Assembly: GCA_964612065.1 (NCBI GenBank)
Contig: CAZTCD010000147.1
Coordinates: 1 to 6,724, forward strand
From: JAKFYM01 sp964612065
Lineage (GTDB): Bacteria; Bdellovibrionota; UBA1018; CAIPTA01
Length of the DNA stretch: 6,724 bases
Reading direction: 5' to 3'
This document shows positions 1 through 5,391 of the stretch, in pieces (the first letter of the stretch is position 1; the number at the start of each line of letters is the position of its first letter). Below the pieces are notes generated by a model, which was not told where the DNA came from, did no database searches, and saw only the letters and a list, made by a program, of their open reading frames with translations. A program made the translations under genes and the position numbers.

Positions 1-36
1 GTGAATGGCCGCGGCGTTTCAAAGGGAGGCTTTTAA
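1..36 (+). CDS. Possible C-terminal end of an upstream gene (partial)
   Basis: Frame 1 is open from the window edge to a TAA at 34-36 and would end in ...GVSKGGF. It is too short to identify. The next ORF starts one base after this stop, and its ribosome binding site lies inside this frame, which is the spacing of a translationally coupled pair. The frame could equally be non-coding. If real, it is the last part of a gene to the left, plausibly a longer RHS gene given what follows, but nothing in these few residues shows that. Confidence 0.25.
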   Translation: MNGRGVSKGGF

Positions 37-37
37 G

Positions 38-172
38 ATGAGAGCCCTAATCTTCCTTCTCCTCTTCTGGCCCTTGATGCTCACCTGGCATCTTCTTCAA
101 TTTCTCCTCTGGCTTCATTGCGGAATTATGAAGGAGATTCAAGAATTCCTGCTAGGATCAAGAGAAGGCTAA
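38..172 (+). CDS. Small hydrophobic (membrane) peptide, 44 aa
   Basis: ATG at 38 is preceded by GGGAGG at 24-29, an 8-base spacing and one of the best ribosome binding sites in the window. The product is 44 residues. Residues 4-27 are almost wholly Leu/Phe/Ile/Trp and would make one transmembrane helix; a short amphipathic, charged tail (about 31-44, with KEIQEF and ending SREG) follows. No family is recognised. It sits directly after an ORF end at 36 and before the truncated RHS module, the place where small immunity genes often lie in RHS loci, so a membrane immunity or accessory peptide is possible but not shown. The stop codon falls in the loop of the 158-186 hairpin. The strong RBS argues for a real gene; the short length argues for caution. 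Confidence 0.42.
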   Translation: MRALIFLLLFWPLMLTWHLLQFLLWLHCGIMKEIQEFLLGSREG

Positions 173-186
173 TCGCCTTCTCTTGA
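158..186 (+). terminator. 12-bp perfect hairpin over the small-ORF stop; terminator-like without U-tract
   Basis: Arms 158-169 and 175-186 are perfect reverse complements (TCAAGAGAAGGC and its complement) around the 5-base loop TAATC, which contains part of the TAA stop of the 44-aa ORF. The position suits a transcript end for the genes to the left. No run of T follows on the plus strand (AAAGAGG follows), so it is not a textbook intrinsic terminator. It could instead protect an mRNA 3' end. Confidence 0.4.
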
Positions 187-230
187 AAAGAGGTCAGCGT
201 CCCTCCTTGGCCGCTGTCTGTATATTGGCT

Positions 231-283
231 CAGTTTCAGTTTTCAGTTGCCGGTTTTCGGGGGGGCAGTTTTCAGTTTGGGGG
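231..283. repeat. cagttttcag-type spacer repeat with G tracts
   Basis: The motif CAGTTTCAG/CAGTTTTCAGTT recurs at 231-248 and 266-278, separated by GCCGGTTTTC and G7 and followed by a G5 tract. The low-complexity, out-of-character sequence ends abruptly at about 284-289, where recognisable YD-repeat coding sequence begins. Spacer repeats of this kind are, from memory, dispersed in several environmental bacterial genomes. Here it marks the junction at which the RHS gene lost its 5' part. Confidence 0.5.
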
Positions 284-313
284 AAGGCAGACCAAAGAGG
301 AAATCTGACTTCG

Positions 314-2149
314 GTGACGGATGCCAATGGAAACGTGACGAAATACACCTACGATCGCAACGACAGAAAAACCCGGGAAGATCGCCCTAGTGTGGCTGGA
401 ACCACGGCAGTGAGAAGAGTGCAGTATTATTTTTACGATGCTGCCGATCGATTGGTTCGAGAGGTTACAAAATCCGCAACTGGCGGCGAAGATCGGGCGA
501 TCAATTACCAATACGACCCGTTGGATCGATTGATTCGCAAGATCGTGCAGCGAGAAGGTGCGAGCAATGTTGTAGAAGACGATTCCTCGTTTTCTTACGA
601 GGATCAAGTGGATGCGACTCTACTAAAAACCGCAGTGAACGGCGTGGCGACTCTGGGGTTTTCGAATGGGACCTCTCCGCCCTTTGCAAGCTCGGGATTC
701 AGCGTGGCCGCCAGCCAAAGCGGAAATCCGCTCGAGTTGATCGAGGGAGATTTTGCCATCATGCGGGACGTGAATGGCGAGATCGCGTCGGTTTCGAAAG
801 ATGGGAATTCGATCTATGCCAAGCAATACGATGCTGCTGGCAGGATGCTGTCTGGGACGATGGGCAGTGGCTCTACGGCCATCACCTGGGACGGCTTTGG
901 AAGGAAGGCTTCCGTCTTACACTCGGACGGCAGCTCGGGCAGCTTCCAGCATGACCTCCTCGACCGGCTCACCCATTCTACGTGGAGCACTCCGTCAGGA
1001 ACAATCAGTGAAGCTCTCACGTACGATCTCGCCGGTAACATCACCAACATCGCGAGAGAGAATGGCGCTTACACGGTGGCGTATGATGCGATTGATCAGA
1101 TCCTATCTTCGACGGGCCTTGAGAATCGCTCGTGGACACTGGACGCGCTCGGGAACAGGCTCCAGGACTCCACAAACGGCGCTGGCTCGTTTACGAACAA
1201 CTTCCTCACCTCTAACGGCGTTGCGAGCTATCTCGCAGATCCAGATGGTTTCGGCGATACTGTTAGGGAAGTGAAAAACGGCGTAACCAAAAACTATGTC
1301 TACAGAGCCGATGGGCGGATTTCGGGATTTCAGTCCGGGAGCACCCAGGTCGCGTACTATTATGATGGCCTAGGGAGGTTGAACTCGAAGGCAATTAACG
1401 ATGGAGTAAGCAGCTATACACAGAGCTTCTTGTACATTGGACAGGACCGCGATCTGCTTCAGGCTAAGGCAGGTGATGGGACAACTACCACTTACTTGAA
1501 TGACGGGCCTGACAATCACCTCGCGGAACTAAAAAATGGCGTTTACAAAGGCTACGTCATCGATCATCTCGGTTCGGTGCTCAACTCCGAGATGGCGGGA
1601 AGCGGTCATCGGTTTTCGATATTTGGTGATTCAACTGGTCCGGCACCTTTGAACATCTCTTCCGACCCTGCTTCTTTCGGCTTTGCCGGTGGAATGCACA
1701 ATCGAGAGTCAAATATGACAAAGTTTGACTGGCGAGACCTGAATCACGATAACGGTCGTTGGCTATCGCAGGATCCGATTGGGTTTGATGGTGGGGATGA
1801 GAATTTATATCGGTATGTTTTAAACGGCCCTCTCAGGCATACAGACCCCACCGGTCTAAAGCCGAGTATTCCCGGTAGTTATTTTGATAATGTCCGAGAC
1901 GCATGTAAGGAAATTTATGATTGGTGGAAAAAGCCCACGCCCCCACCTACTAATCCGCCACCTAGCGACGAAAAGACCGTAGAGATATGCAACAATGCCG
2001 TTAAAAGCAAAAATAACTGTGCAGTCGATTTTCCCAATGACCCCAAAAAGCGCCAGGATTGCATGGAAAGCTGGCAACGCACTATCGACCAATGCAAGTC
2101 CACTCTTCCTCATAATACAAAGAAACCAGAAACCCGCCCTAATTCGTGA
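314..2149 (+). CDS. RHS/YD-repeat protein, 5'-truncated core with variable C-terminal tail
   Basis: The 611-residue frame from GTG at 314 is full of YD repeats (GNVTKYTYD at the N-terminus, YQYDPLDRL, YAKQYDAAGRM, YVYRADGRI, AYYYDGLGRL), strands of the RHS shell that encapsulates a C-terminal payload. The core ends with GRWLSQDPIGF (about 480-491), NLYRYVLNGP (497-506) and DPTGL (511-515), the conserved core-terminal region around which RHS proteins self-cleave. The 96-residue tail has a proline-rich linker (541-550) and cysteine pairs C559/C569 and C583/C594. No toxin family or catalytic signature is recognised. Signal peptide, PAAR/VgrG-type leader and most of the RHS shell are absent. The frame is open from 173, and YD homology (RGNLTSV) begins at about 290, before the GTG, so this is a 5'-deleted copy or orphan core-tail cassette. 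AGAGG at 296-300 is poorly spaced as an RBS. Tail GC is near 46% versus about 58% in a core sample. Confidence 0.9.
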   Translation: MTDANGNVTKYTYDRNDRKTREDRPSVAGTTAVRRVQYYFYDAADRLVREVTKSATGGEDRAINYQYDPLDRLIRKIVQREGASNVVEDDSSFSYEDQVDATLLKTAVNGVATLGFSNGTSPPFASSGFSVAASQSGNPLELIEGDFAIMRDVNGEIASVSKDGNSIYAKQYDAAGRMLSGTMGSGSTAITWDGFGRKASVLHSDGSSGSFQHDLLDRLTHSTWSTPSGTISEALTYDLAGNITNIARENGAYTVAYDAIDQILSSTGLENRSWTLDALGNRLQDSTNGAGSFTNNFLTSNGVASYLADPDGFGDTVREVKNGVTKNYVYRADGRISGFQSGSTQVAYYYDGLGRLNSKAINDGVSSYTQSFLYIGQDRDLLQAKAGDGTTTTYLNDGPDNHLAELKNGVYKGYVIDHLGSVLNSEMAGSGHRFSIFGDSTGPAPLNISSDPASFGFAGGMHNRESNMTKFDWRDLNHDNGRWLSQDPIGFDGGDENLYRYVLNGPLRHTDPTGLKPSIPGSYFDNVRDACKEIYDWWKKPTPPPTNPPPSDEKTVEICNNAVKSKNNCAVDFPNDPKKRQDCMESWQRTIDQCKSTLPHNTKKPETRPNS

Positions 2150-2173
2150 ATTTTTTATTGGTCAGCTTGTAAG

Positions 2174-2794
2174 TCATTCTGAAGAAAGAACTCTGCTATT
2201 TTGGAGCCTAGAAGAGGCCCTATGCGCCTCTAATTCGCGCACAACTGCAGTGAAGTTTCTTTCCTTCGCATATTCGATTGCCGATCTCTCGCCAAAACGA
2301 GTCGGGATTGGATCTGCACCTTGTGAAATCAAAAAACGGACCATTTCCAGTTGATTATTCGCTACTGCCCCCCAGATCGGAGTGCCCATCAGCAAGTCAG
2401 GGTTTGGATTGATGTTCGCACCATTCGCGATAAGCAATTTAGCGATTTCAAGATTACCTTCTGCGGCTGCAATATAAAGGGGCTGCAGATAGTAAGACTC
2501 GCTACTGAGCGGAACTCCGGCTTCAATCAGGTTAGCCATTAGGCCCCCATTTTTGCTCCTAATTGTGAAATTGAGCGCACGGATTTTCGTTTCAACATTT
2601 ACAAAATTTAGAAGGTAAGAATTTCGACTGAACAAAACATTAAGAGCGCTGGCAGAAGGGGTTTGCGCTGCTTTTAGAAGCAGATGTGGAGACCATAAGG
2701 GAGCGGTTATAACTATCACCGCTGTGGCCAGAAACCCGAAAATTCCTGCCAATGCCGAAAAAAAAATCATGCTACGGAGGCCCTTTTTTTTCAT
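2174..2794 (-). CDS. Membrane-anchored ankyrin-repeat protein
   Basis: A 206-residue protein starting at ATG 2794, with GAGGGAG six bases upstream (2801-2807), a strong RBS. A basic start (MKKKGLR) precedes one hydrophobic segment (about 9-31), which would act as an uncleaved anchor or signal. A linker of about 45 residues leads to ankyrin repeats: a degenerate one (about 72-103, LIEAGVPL), a clear one (104-136, PLYIAAAEGNLEIAKLLIANGAN), a second clear one (137-169, TPIWGAVANNQLEMVRFLISQGAD) and a terminal half-repeat (170-193). Ankyrin stacks bind protein partners and have no catalytic role. With an N-terminal anchor the repeats would sit in the periplasm or on the cytoplasmic face, depending on topology. 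It is convergent with the RHS gene, 24 bases apart, and shares its tail's lower GC. Ankyrin proteins are among known polymorphic-toxin immunity proteins, so an immunity role is possible; the opposite strand makes it uncertain. Confidence 0.85.
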   Translation of the reverse strand: MKKKGLRSMIFFSALAGIFGFLATAVIVITAPLWSPHLLLKAAQTPSASALNVLFSRNSYLLNFVNVETKIRALNFTIRSKNGGLMANLIEAGVPLSSESYYLQPLYIAAAEGNLEIAKLLIANGANINPNPDLLMGTPIWGAVANNQLEMVRFLISQGADPIPTRFGERSAIEYAKERNFTAVVRELEAHRASSRLQNSRVLSSE

Positions 2795-2890
2795 TGCTAT
2801 CTCCCTCAGGCTTTATCGGTGATTTTTCACTCGAAATGGAGAATTTTCGCAGGATGGGCGTATCCAAATTGATACAGGGATGAATGCAAA

Positions 2891-2922
2891 ATGATTTACC
2901 TGCCCCCCTCCAAATTCTCATT
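2891..2922 (-). repeat. IS-end-like repeat, copy 1 (R1)
   Basis: ATGATTTACCTG followed by a C tract, CTCCAAATTC and CATT matches 3181-3212 at 30 of 32 positions in the same orientation. Read on the minus strand, the order is AATTTGGAGGGGG then CAGGTAAATCAT. It has no attached intact transposase; the dead fragment ending at 2971 lies 49 bases to its right, in the relative position that the transposase gene has to copy 2. Confidence 0.75.
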
Positions 2923-2970
2923 GTACGCATGGCATACGCGGCGTCTTGACGGCCTGCTGAAAAGCGCCGC

Positions 2971-3051
2971 CTAATCCCGCCACCGATCTTTTTCAGGATA
3001 AACGACTTCCGTGTTCCGGCCGAAGCGCTCCAGCGACATTTCGAGCGGCGT
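2971..3051 (-). pseudogene. Dead C-terminal coding fragment of an unidentified protein
   Basis: On the minus strand a 26-codon open stretch ending in TAG (2971-2973) reads like the natural end of a protein: TPLEMSLERF followed by GRNTEVVYPEKDRWRD. The composition (alternating charged and aromatic residues, ending right at the stop) looks coding rather than random. A stop (3052-3054) immediately precedes it, and adjoining frames give only broken pieces. The family is not identified. It may be the end of another transposase, since it stands next to an IS-end-like repeat as the transposase at 3213 does. Confidence 0.35.
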
Positions 3052-3180
3052 CTAATGAAGCTACCCGTGCAGGTCCACGAATAGAAAACTGAAGCCCGAT
3101 TCTCGCCGAAAGAAACTCCCCATAAATCAAACAGCCTTACCTACTTCTGCTCGTCTTACCTTATGCGAGGCTTATCACTA

Positions 3181-3235
3181 ATGATTTACCTGTCCCCCTC
3201 CAAATTCCCATTTCAACGAATTTGTCGGTCTGAAA
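3181..3235 (-). repeat. IS-end repeat, copy 2 (R2), overlapping the transposase 3' end
   Basis: Positions 3181-3212 match R1 and 3191-3235 match R3 (44 of 45). The transposase stop is at 3213-3215, so the last seven codons (SDRQIR and stop) lie within the repeat shared with R3. This is either the true terminus of the IS or a dispersed repeat onto which the gene ends. Confidence 0.8.
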
Positions 3236-4313
3236 CCGTCATTGGAACTTGGTAAAATCCGCCACAGACCGCTTTCCAAGCAACATTTCCGAGATCAAGT
3301 GAAGTAAAAGAGATATCCCCGCGCTTCTGCGCAGGCGTCTGCCCGTTCAAGGACGAATGTACCCGATCGGAGTTATAATACTCTTGAAACTGCGCGAGCT
3401 TCTTTTCCAGATCGACTTTGTTCCAGAAGAACGTATGATCGAAAAACTCTCTACGAGTTGTTCCGATCACCCGCTCGATAAATGGATGGGATATGGGCAC
3501 ATCGGGCAGCGACCTCTTCTCTTCAATTTCCATCAAGCGCAGATTAGCCTGCCATTGCTCGAACCGAAAAAGCGGATCGCGATCGCGAGAAAGAAATCTT
3601 GGTAGTTTCTTTCCATGCGCGATTTGGTTGAACATGCAGCAAAGGTCTTCCCCGTAAACGCTGCCTTTGTGTGCACCAAAGCCAATGATTTTTCGAGACC
3701 AAACATCCATCACCACCAGCACCCAATAGGATTGCAGGGAGATGGATTCAGCACGGAATAAATCGAGTGCCCAAAGGCTATCCCTTGACTGGGCGAGGAA
3801 AGTGGACCAGGACGGGCCTGGTGGATATTTCGGGGCCATGGGCAAATGCTTACGGAGAATTCTCCTCACGGTTTGATGGCTGACTCTGCAATGAGTGCGC
3901 TGATTCACTAATAGGGCGATTTTCTCGCAGCCATAAGATGGGTTGCGCTGTTTTACCTCCACCACAAATCGTATGAGTTCAGGGCTGGGACCTTTGGGCC
4001 CAGGCTTCATGCGCTTAGAGCCGAACAGAATCGAATATTTTTTGCTCACCAGGGCGCGGTGATACGCCAAGAGTGTGGCTGGCGTGACGAGAGTGCATAT
4101 CTTCGGGAGTCGGGTGGGGGAGATAAAGCTTGTTATGAAGGCAAAGATTATACGATCAGCGGCTTTCAGCGGCTGCCATTTAAGCTTTCTCTGGTAAACG
4201 GCGTTCTGCTGCCTTAGCAGAATATTCTCCGCCACAAGGCGAGCGCGAGCGTCGTCGCGCCAGGCGAACGCAAGGATGCGCAGAATAGAGATCCAGAAGG
4301 CCGTCCATGGCAT
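3213..4313 (-). CDS. DDE (rve/integrase-core) transposase, IS481/IS3-like
   Basis: A 366-residue single-ORF transposase. An N-terminal hydrophobic/coiled segment (LLRQQNAVYQRK, about 32-43) precedes a helix-turn-helix-like block (124-156, NPSYGCEKIA to VRRILRKH). The RNase H-fold catalytic core spans about 178-325. Catalytic acidic residues can be assigned as D184 (in WALDLF), D244 (in FLSRDRD) and E280 (in HPFIERVIGT); D244 and E280 are separated by exactly 35 residues, the D(35)E spacing of IS3/IS481 and retroviral integrases. YYNSDRVHSSLNGQTP (312-327) is the usual post-core motif. Length and architecture appear complete, with no frameshift. Start ATG 4313 is the only one in frame after a stop at 4323-4325; no RBS is visible, so expression may be weak or read from outside. 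The exact IS family is not settled. Confidence 0.9.
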   Translation of the reverse strand: MPWTAFWISILRILAFAWRDDARARLVAENILLRQQNAVYQRKLKWQPLKAADRIIFAFITSFISPTRLPKICTLVTPATLLAYHRALVSKKYSILFGSKRMKPGPKGPSPELIRFVVEVKQRNPSYGCEKIALLVNQRTHCRVSHQTVRRILRKHLPMAPKYPPGPSWSTFLAQSRDSLWALDLFRAESISLQSYWVLVVMDVWSRKIIGFGAHKGSVYGEDLCCMFNQIAHGKKLPRFLSRDRDPLFRFEQWQANLRLMEIEEKRSLPDVPISHPFIERVIGTTRREFFDHTFFWNKVDLEKKLAQFQEYYNSDRVHSSLNGQTPAQKRGDISFTSLDLGNVAWKAVCGGFYQVPMTVSDRQIR

Positions 4314-4384
4314 GGGCCATGATCATAAACTTGAAGAGAAATATATTAGTATATGCGGGGCGCAAGTGGGTGCGTTAGGCTTAG

Positions 4385-4654
4385 CTAAGCGCCCTTTTTC
4401 TTCATGAGTAGTCGATTAATAACTGTTTGGTATCCCACTCCTTGGCGAGCCGCTTCTTTCTTTACGCGAGCTAAAGCCTCTGGGTGCAGGCGGATGGAGA
4501 TGGGGATAAATTTCTCTCTCTCCGTTTTGGGTGGTCTTCCCCGTTTGGGGAGCTGAACGTTGAGCTTTTTCTCGATGGCCTTTCGGAACATCTCCGTCTC
4601 TTCAGGCGTTACCTTGCGGGCTTTGTCAAAACGAAATTCTTTTGGCTTCTTCAT
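4385..4654 (-). CDS. brnA: BrnA-family antitoxin (ribbon-helix-helix)
   Basis: An 89-residue antitoxin. The N-terminal part is charged and helical (VTPEETEMFRKAIEKKL, about 15-31) and a basic KRGRPPKTEREK linker (37-48) follows. The C-terminal ribbon-helix-helix (about 49-83) has the strand FIPISIRL and helices PEALARVKKEAARQG and GYQTVINRLL, the DNA-binding fold of BrnA. BrnA neutralises BrnT and represses the operon. ATG 4654 is preferred over the frame's first ATG at 4690 because it has AAGGAAAG about 8-15 bases upstream and starts where family members start (MKK...FDxxRKVTPEE). The gene begins inside the 3' end of brnT, overlapping it by 29 bases, which is typical translational coupling of brnT-brnA. 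Confidence 0.9.
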   Translation of the reverse strand: MKKPKEFRFDKARKVTPEETEMFRKAIEKKLNVQLPKRGRPPKTEREKFIPISIRLHPEALARVKKEAARQGVGYQTVINRLLMKKKGA

Positions 4655-4919
4655 AATTCTTTCTTTCCTTTCTTGTTGCACGCCTGGCACTGATGATCCG
4701 GTAAAGTGTTCCGCTCTCCCGAACGGTGAAAACCACGACCAGTACTCCAGGCTCTGCTTCGCCGATCAAGGTTTCCCTGTCTTCTTCTGGCGAAGAATGG
4801 AGGGGATCATGCTCAATCAGGGCGAATGGATCATAAAATGCCATTAAGGCTTCTTCGAAAGAGATGCCGTGCTTTTTCTTATTAATCTGGGCCTTAGACG
4901 GATCCCAATCGAAGTCCAT
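4626..4919 (-). CDS. brnT: BrnT-family ribonuclease toxin
   Basis: A 97-residue toxin of the RelE-fold BrnT family, which inhibits translation by cleaving RNA. Family signatures in order: FDWDPSKAQINKKKHGISFEEA (3-24), the start of nearly all BrnT proteins; a central DPLHSSPEEDRETLIGEA (38-55), equivalent to the usual SxxEDR(Y/F)xxIG block; hydrophobic strand VLVVVFTVR (59-67); and RIISARRATRKERKNYE (74-90), the conserved basic/catalytic end. All expected blocks are present, so it appears intact. ATG 4919 is the only possible start, since a stop lies at 4932-4934, but no Shine-Dalgarno precedes it. It is first in the operon with brnA overlapping its end. Confidence 0.92.
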   Translation of the reverse strand: MDFDWDPSKAQINKKKHGISFEEALMAFYDPFALIEHDPLHSSPEEDRETLIGEAEPGVLVVVFTVRESGTLYRIISARRATRKERKNYEEAKRISF

Positions 4920-4923
4920 ATAC

Positions 4924-4933
4924 AGTATATACT
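4924..4933 (-). promoter_or_regulatory. Palindromic operator and -10 of brnTA
   Basis: AGTATATACT is a perfect 10-bp palindrome ending five bases before the brnT start. Read on the minus strand it contains TATACT (4929-4924), five of six matches to the -10 consensus. A BrnA-type ribbon-helix-helix repressor would be expected to bind a palindrome here and block RNA polymerase, giving the autoregulation known for this family. No convincing -35 box is visible; GCAAAG 17 bases upstream is poor. Confidence 0.55.
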
Positions 4934-5129
4934 AAAAATGACGCCTCTTTGCCCGAATAATCATACCAGGCGGCATTACGGGGGCCTGATTTGTCCGATT
5001 TTTGTCCGAGGATTTCCCAATGCTCCCTAAAATATCAAAAATTTGAAGGCCGGCACTTACCGGAGAGTCAGTTGAAGTATAAGAAAATCAATTGCTTGCT
5101 GAGGGCGTGCGTAGCGGGCGGCCGAAGCG

Positions 5130-5187
5130 TGTCCCCCTCCAAATTTCCATTTCAACGAATTTGTCGGTCTGAAAATGATTTACCTGT
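5130..5187 (-). repeat. IS-end repeat, solo copy 3 (R3)
   Basis: Positions 5130-5174 match 3191-3235 at 44 of 45 positions and include the transposase's last six codons and stop (SDRQIR). Directly after it, 5175-5187 repeats ATGATTTACCTGT, the outer part of R1 and R2, so here the outer and inner parts occur in swapped order. No transposase is attached, so this is a solo unit or a deletion scar. Confidence 0.8.
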
Positions 5188-5319
5188 GCGATCCAGCACA
5201 AAAACAAAAAAGAGCATAAGGCCGAGCACTAATTCTGATCGGGTCCCAATCCCGAGTCAGGATCTACTTTCGTGCCGGTTTCTTGGTGCCGTTCTCATCT
5301 CGGCGGGTGTGGCGTTTCG

Positions 5320-5346
5320 CTAGAGAGCTGGTATTCGCCTCTCTAG
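5320..5346. repeat. 8-bp perfect inverted repeat
   Basis: CTAGAGAG (5320-5327) and CTCTCTAG (5339-5346) flank an 11-base loop. No U-tract follows on either strand and no gene ends nearby except the broken ParB frame (5392), for which it lies downstream on the minus strand. Its role is unknown. Confidence 0.4.
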
Positions 5347-5391
5347 AATCCGTAGGGCCTAACTATTGCCCCAGGTGCAATCCATGCTGCC

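Larger units (their letters stand above)
2811..3180. other. Gene-poor spacer with repeat copy and dead coding fragment
   Basis: No intact gene is supported. The right side contains the first copy of the IS-end-like repeat (2891-2922) and a short minus-strand coding relic (2971-3051). The rest has stops in all frames at short intervals. No tRNA, CRISPR or clear promoter was seen. It looks like an area of repeated insertion and decay. Confidence 0.5.
3181..4313 (-). mobile_element. Insertion-sequence-like element, transposase end (5' limit unresolved)
   Basis: The unit consists of the rve-type transposase gene plus the repeat-bearing 3' end (3181-3235). No inverted copy of the 3' end sequence (expected GGTAAATCA) is visible between 4314 and 4384 or elsewhere in the window. 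The promoter-side terminus is therefore unknown, degenerate or lost, and no target duplication could be called. The limits given are the repeat and the start codon and should be read as minimum bounds. Confidence 0.6.
4936..5391. other. Spacer without a supported gene
   Basis: This stretch holds two TTGTCCGA copies 11 bases apart (4991, 5002), the third IS-end repeat copy (5130-5187), and a hairpin at 5320-5346. The open frames seen on the plus strand run through the repeats, lack ribosome binding sites and have no recognisable protein character, so none is called. GC and texture change several times, in keeping with assembled fragments. Confidence 0.5.

Noticed and set aside
774..1274. 166-residue plus-strand frame inside the RHS gene
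   Set aside because: Arg/Ser-rich shadow of the YD-repeat coding frame.
4374..4380. GTTAGGC/GCCTAAC, an integron attC core-site match right after the brnA stop (and another GCCTAAC at 5357-5363)
   Set aside because: TA genes are common integron cassettes, but no matching second core site or imperfectly paired attC arms lie within about 140 bases on either side, and no attC end precedes brnT.
4358..4399. Plus-strand GGGCGC/GCGCCC (or GCGTTAG/CTAAGCGC) hairpin followed by TTTTT, looking like an intrinsic terminator
   Set aside because: The T5 is the complement of the Lys codons at the end of brnA, there is no plus-strand gene to terminate, and the structure lacks a U-tract in the brnA direction.
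4655..4690. Upstream ATG extending BrnA by 12 residues
   Set aside because: The extra residues are encoded by the RBS and brnT overlap; ATG 4654 has the correctly spaced RBS and family-like start.
5230..5265. GGG-TCCCAAT-CCC resembling a tRNA T-arm
   Set aside because: No acceptor, D- or anticodon arm can be built around it.
4991..5323. 110-residue plus-strand open frame
   Set aside because: It crosses the IS-end repeat copy, has no RBS and has no protein-like pattern.
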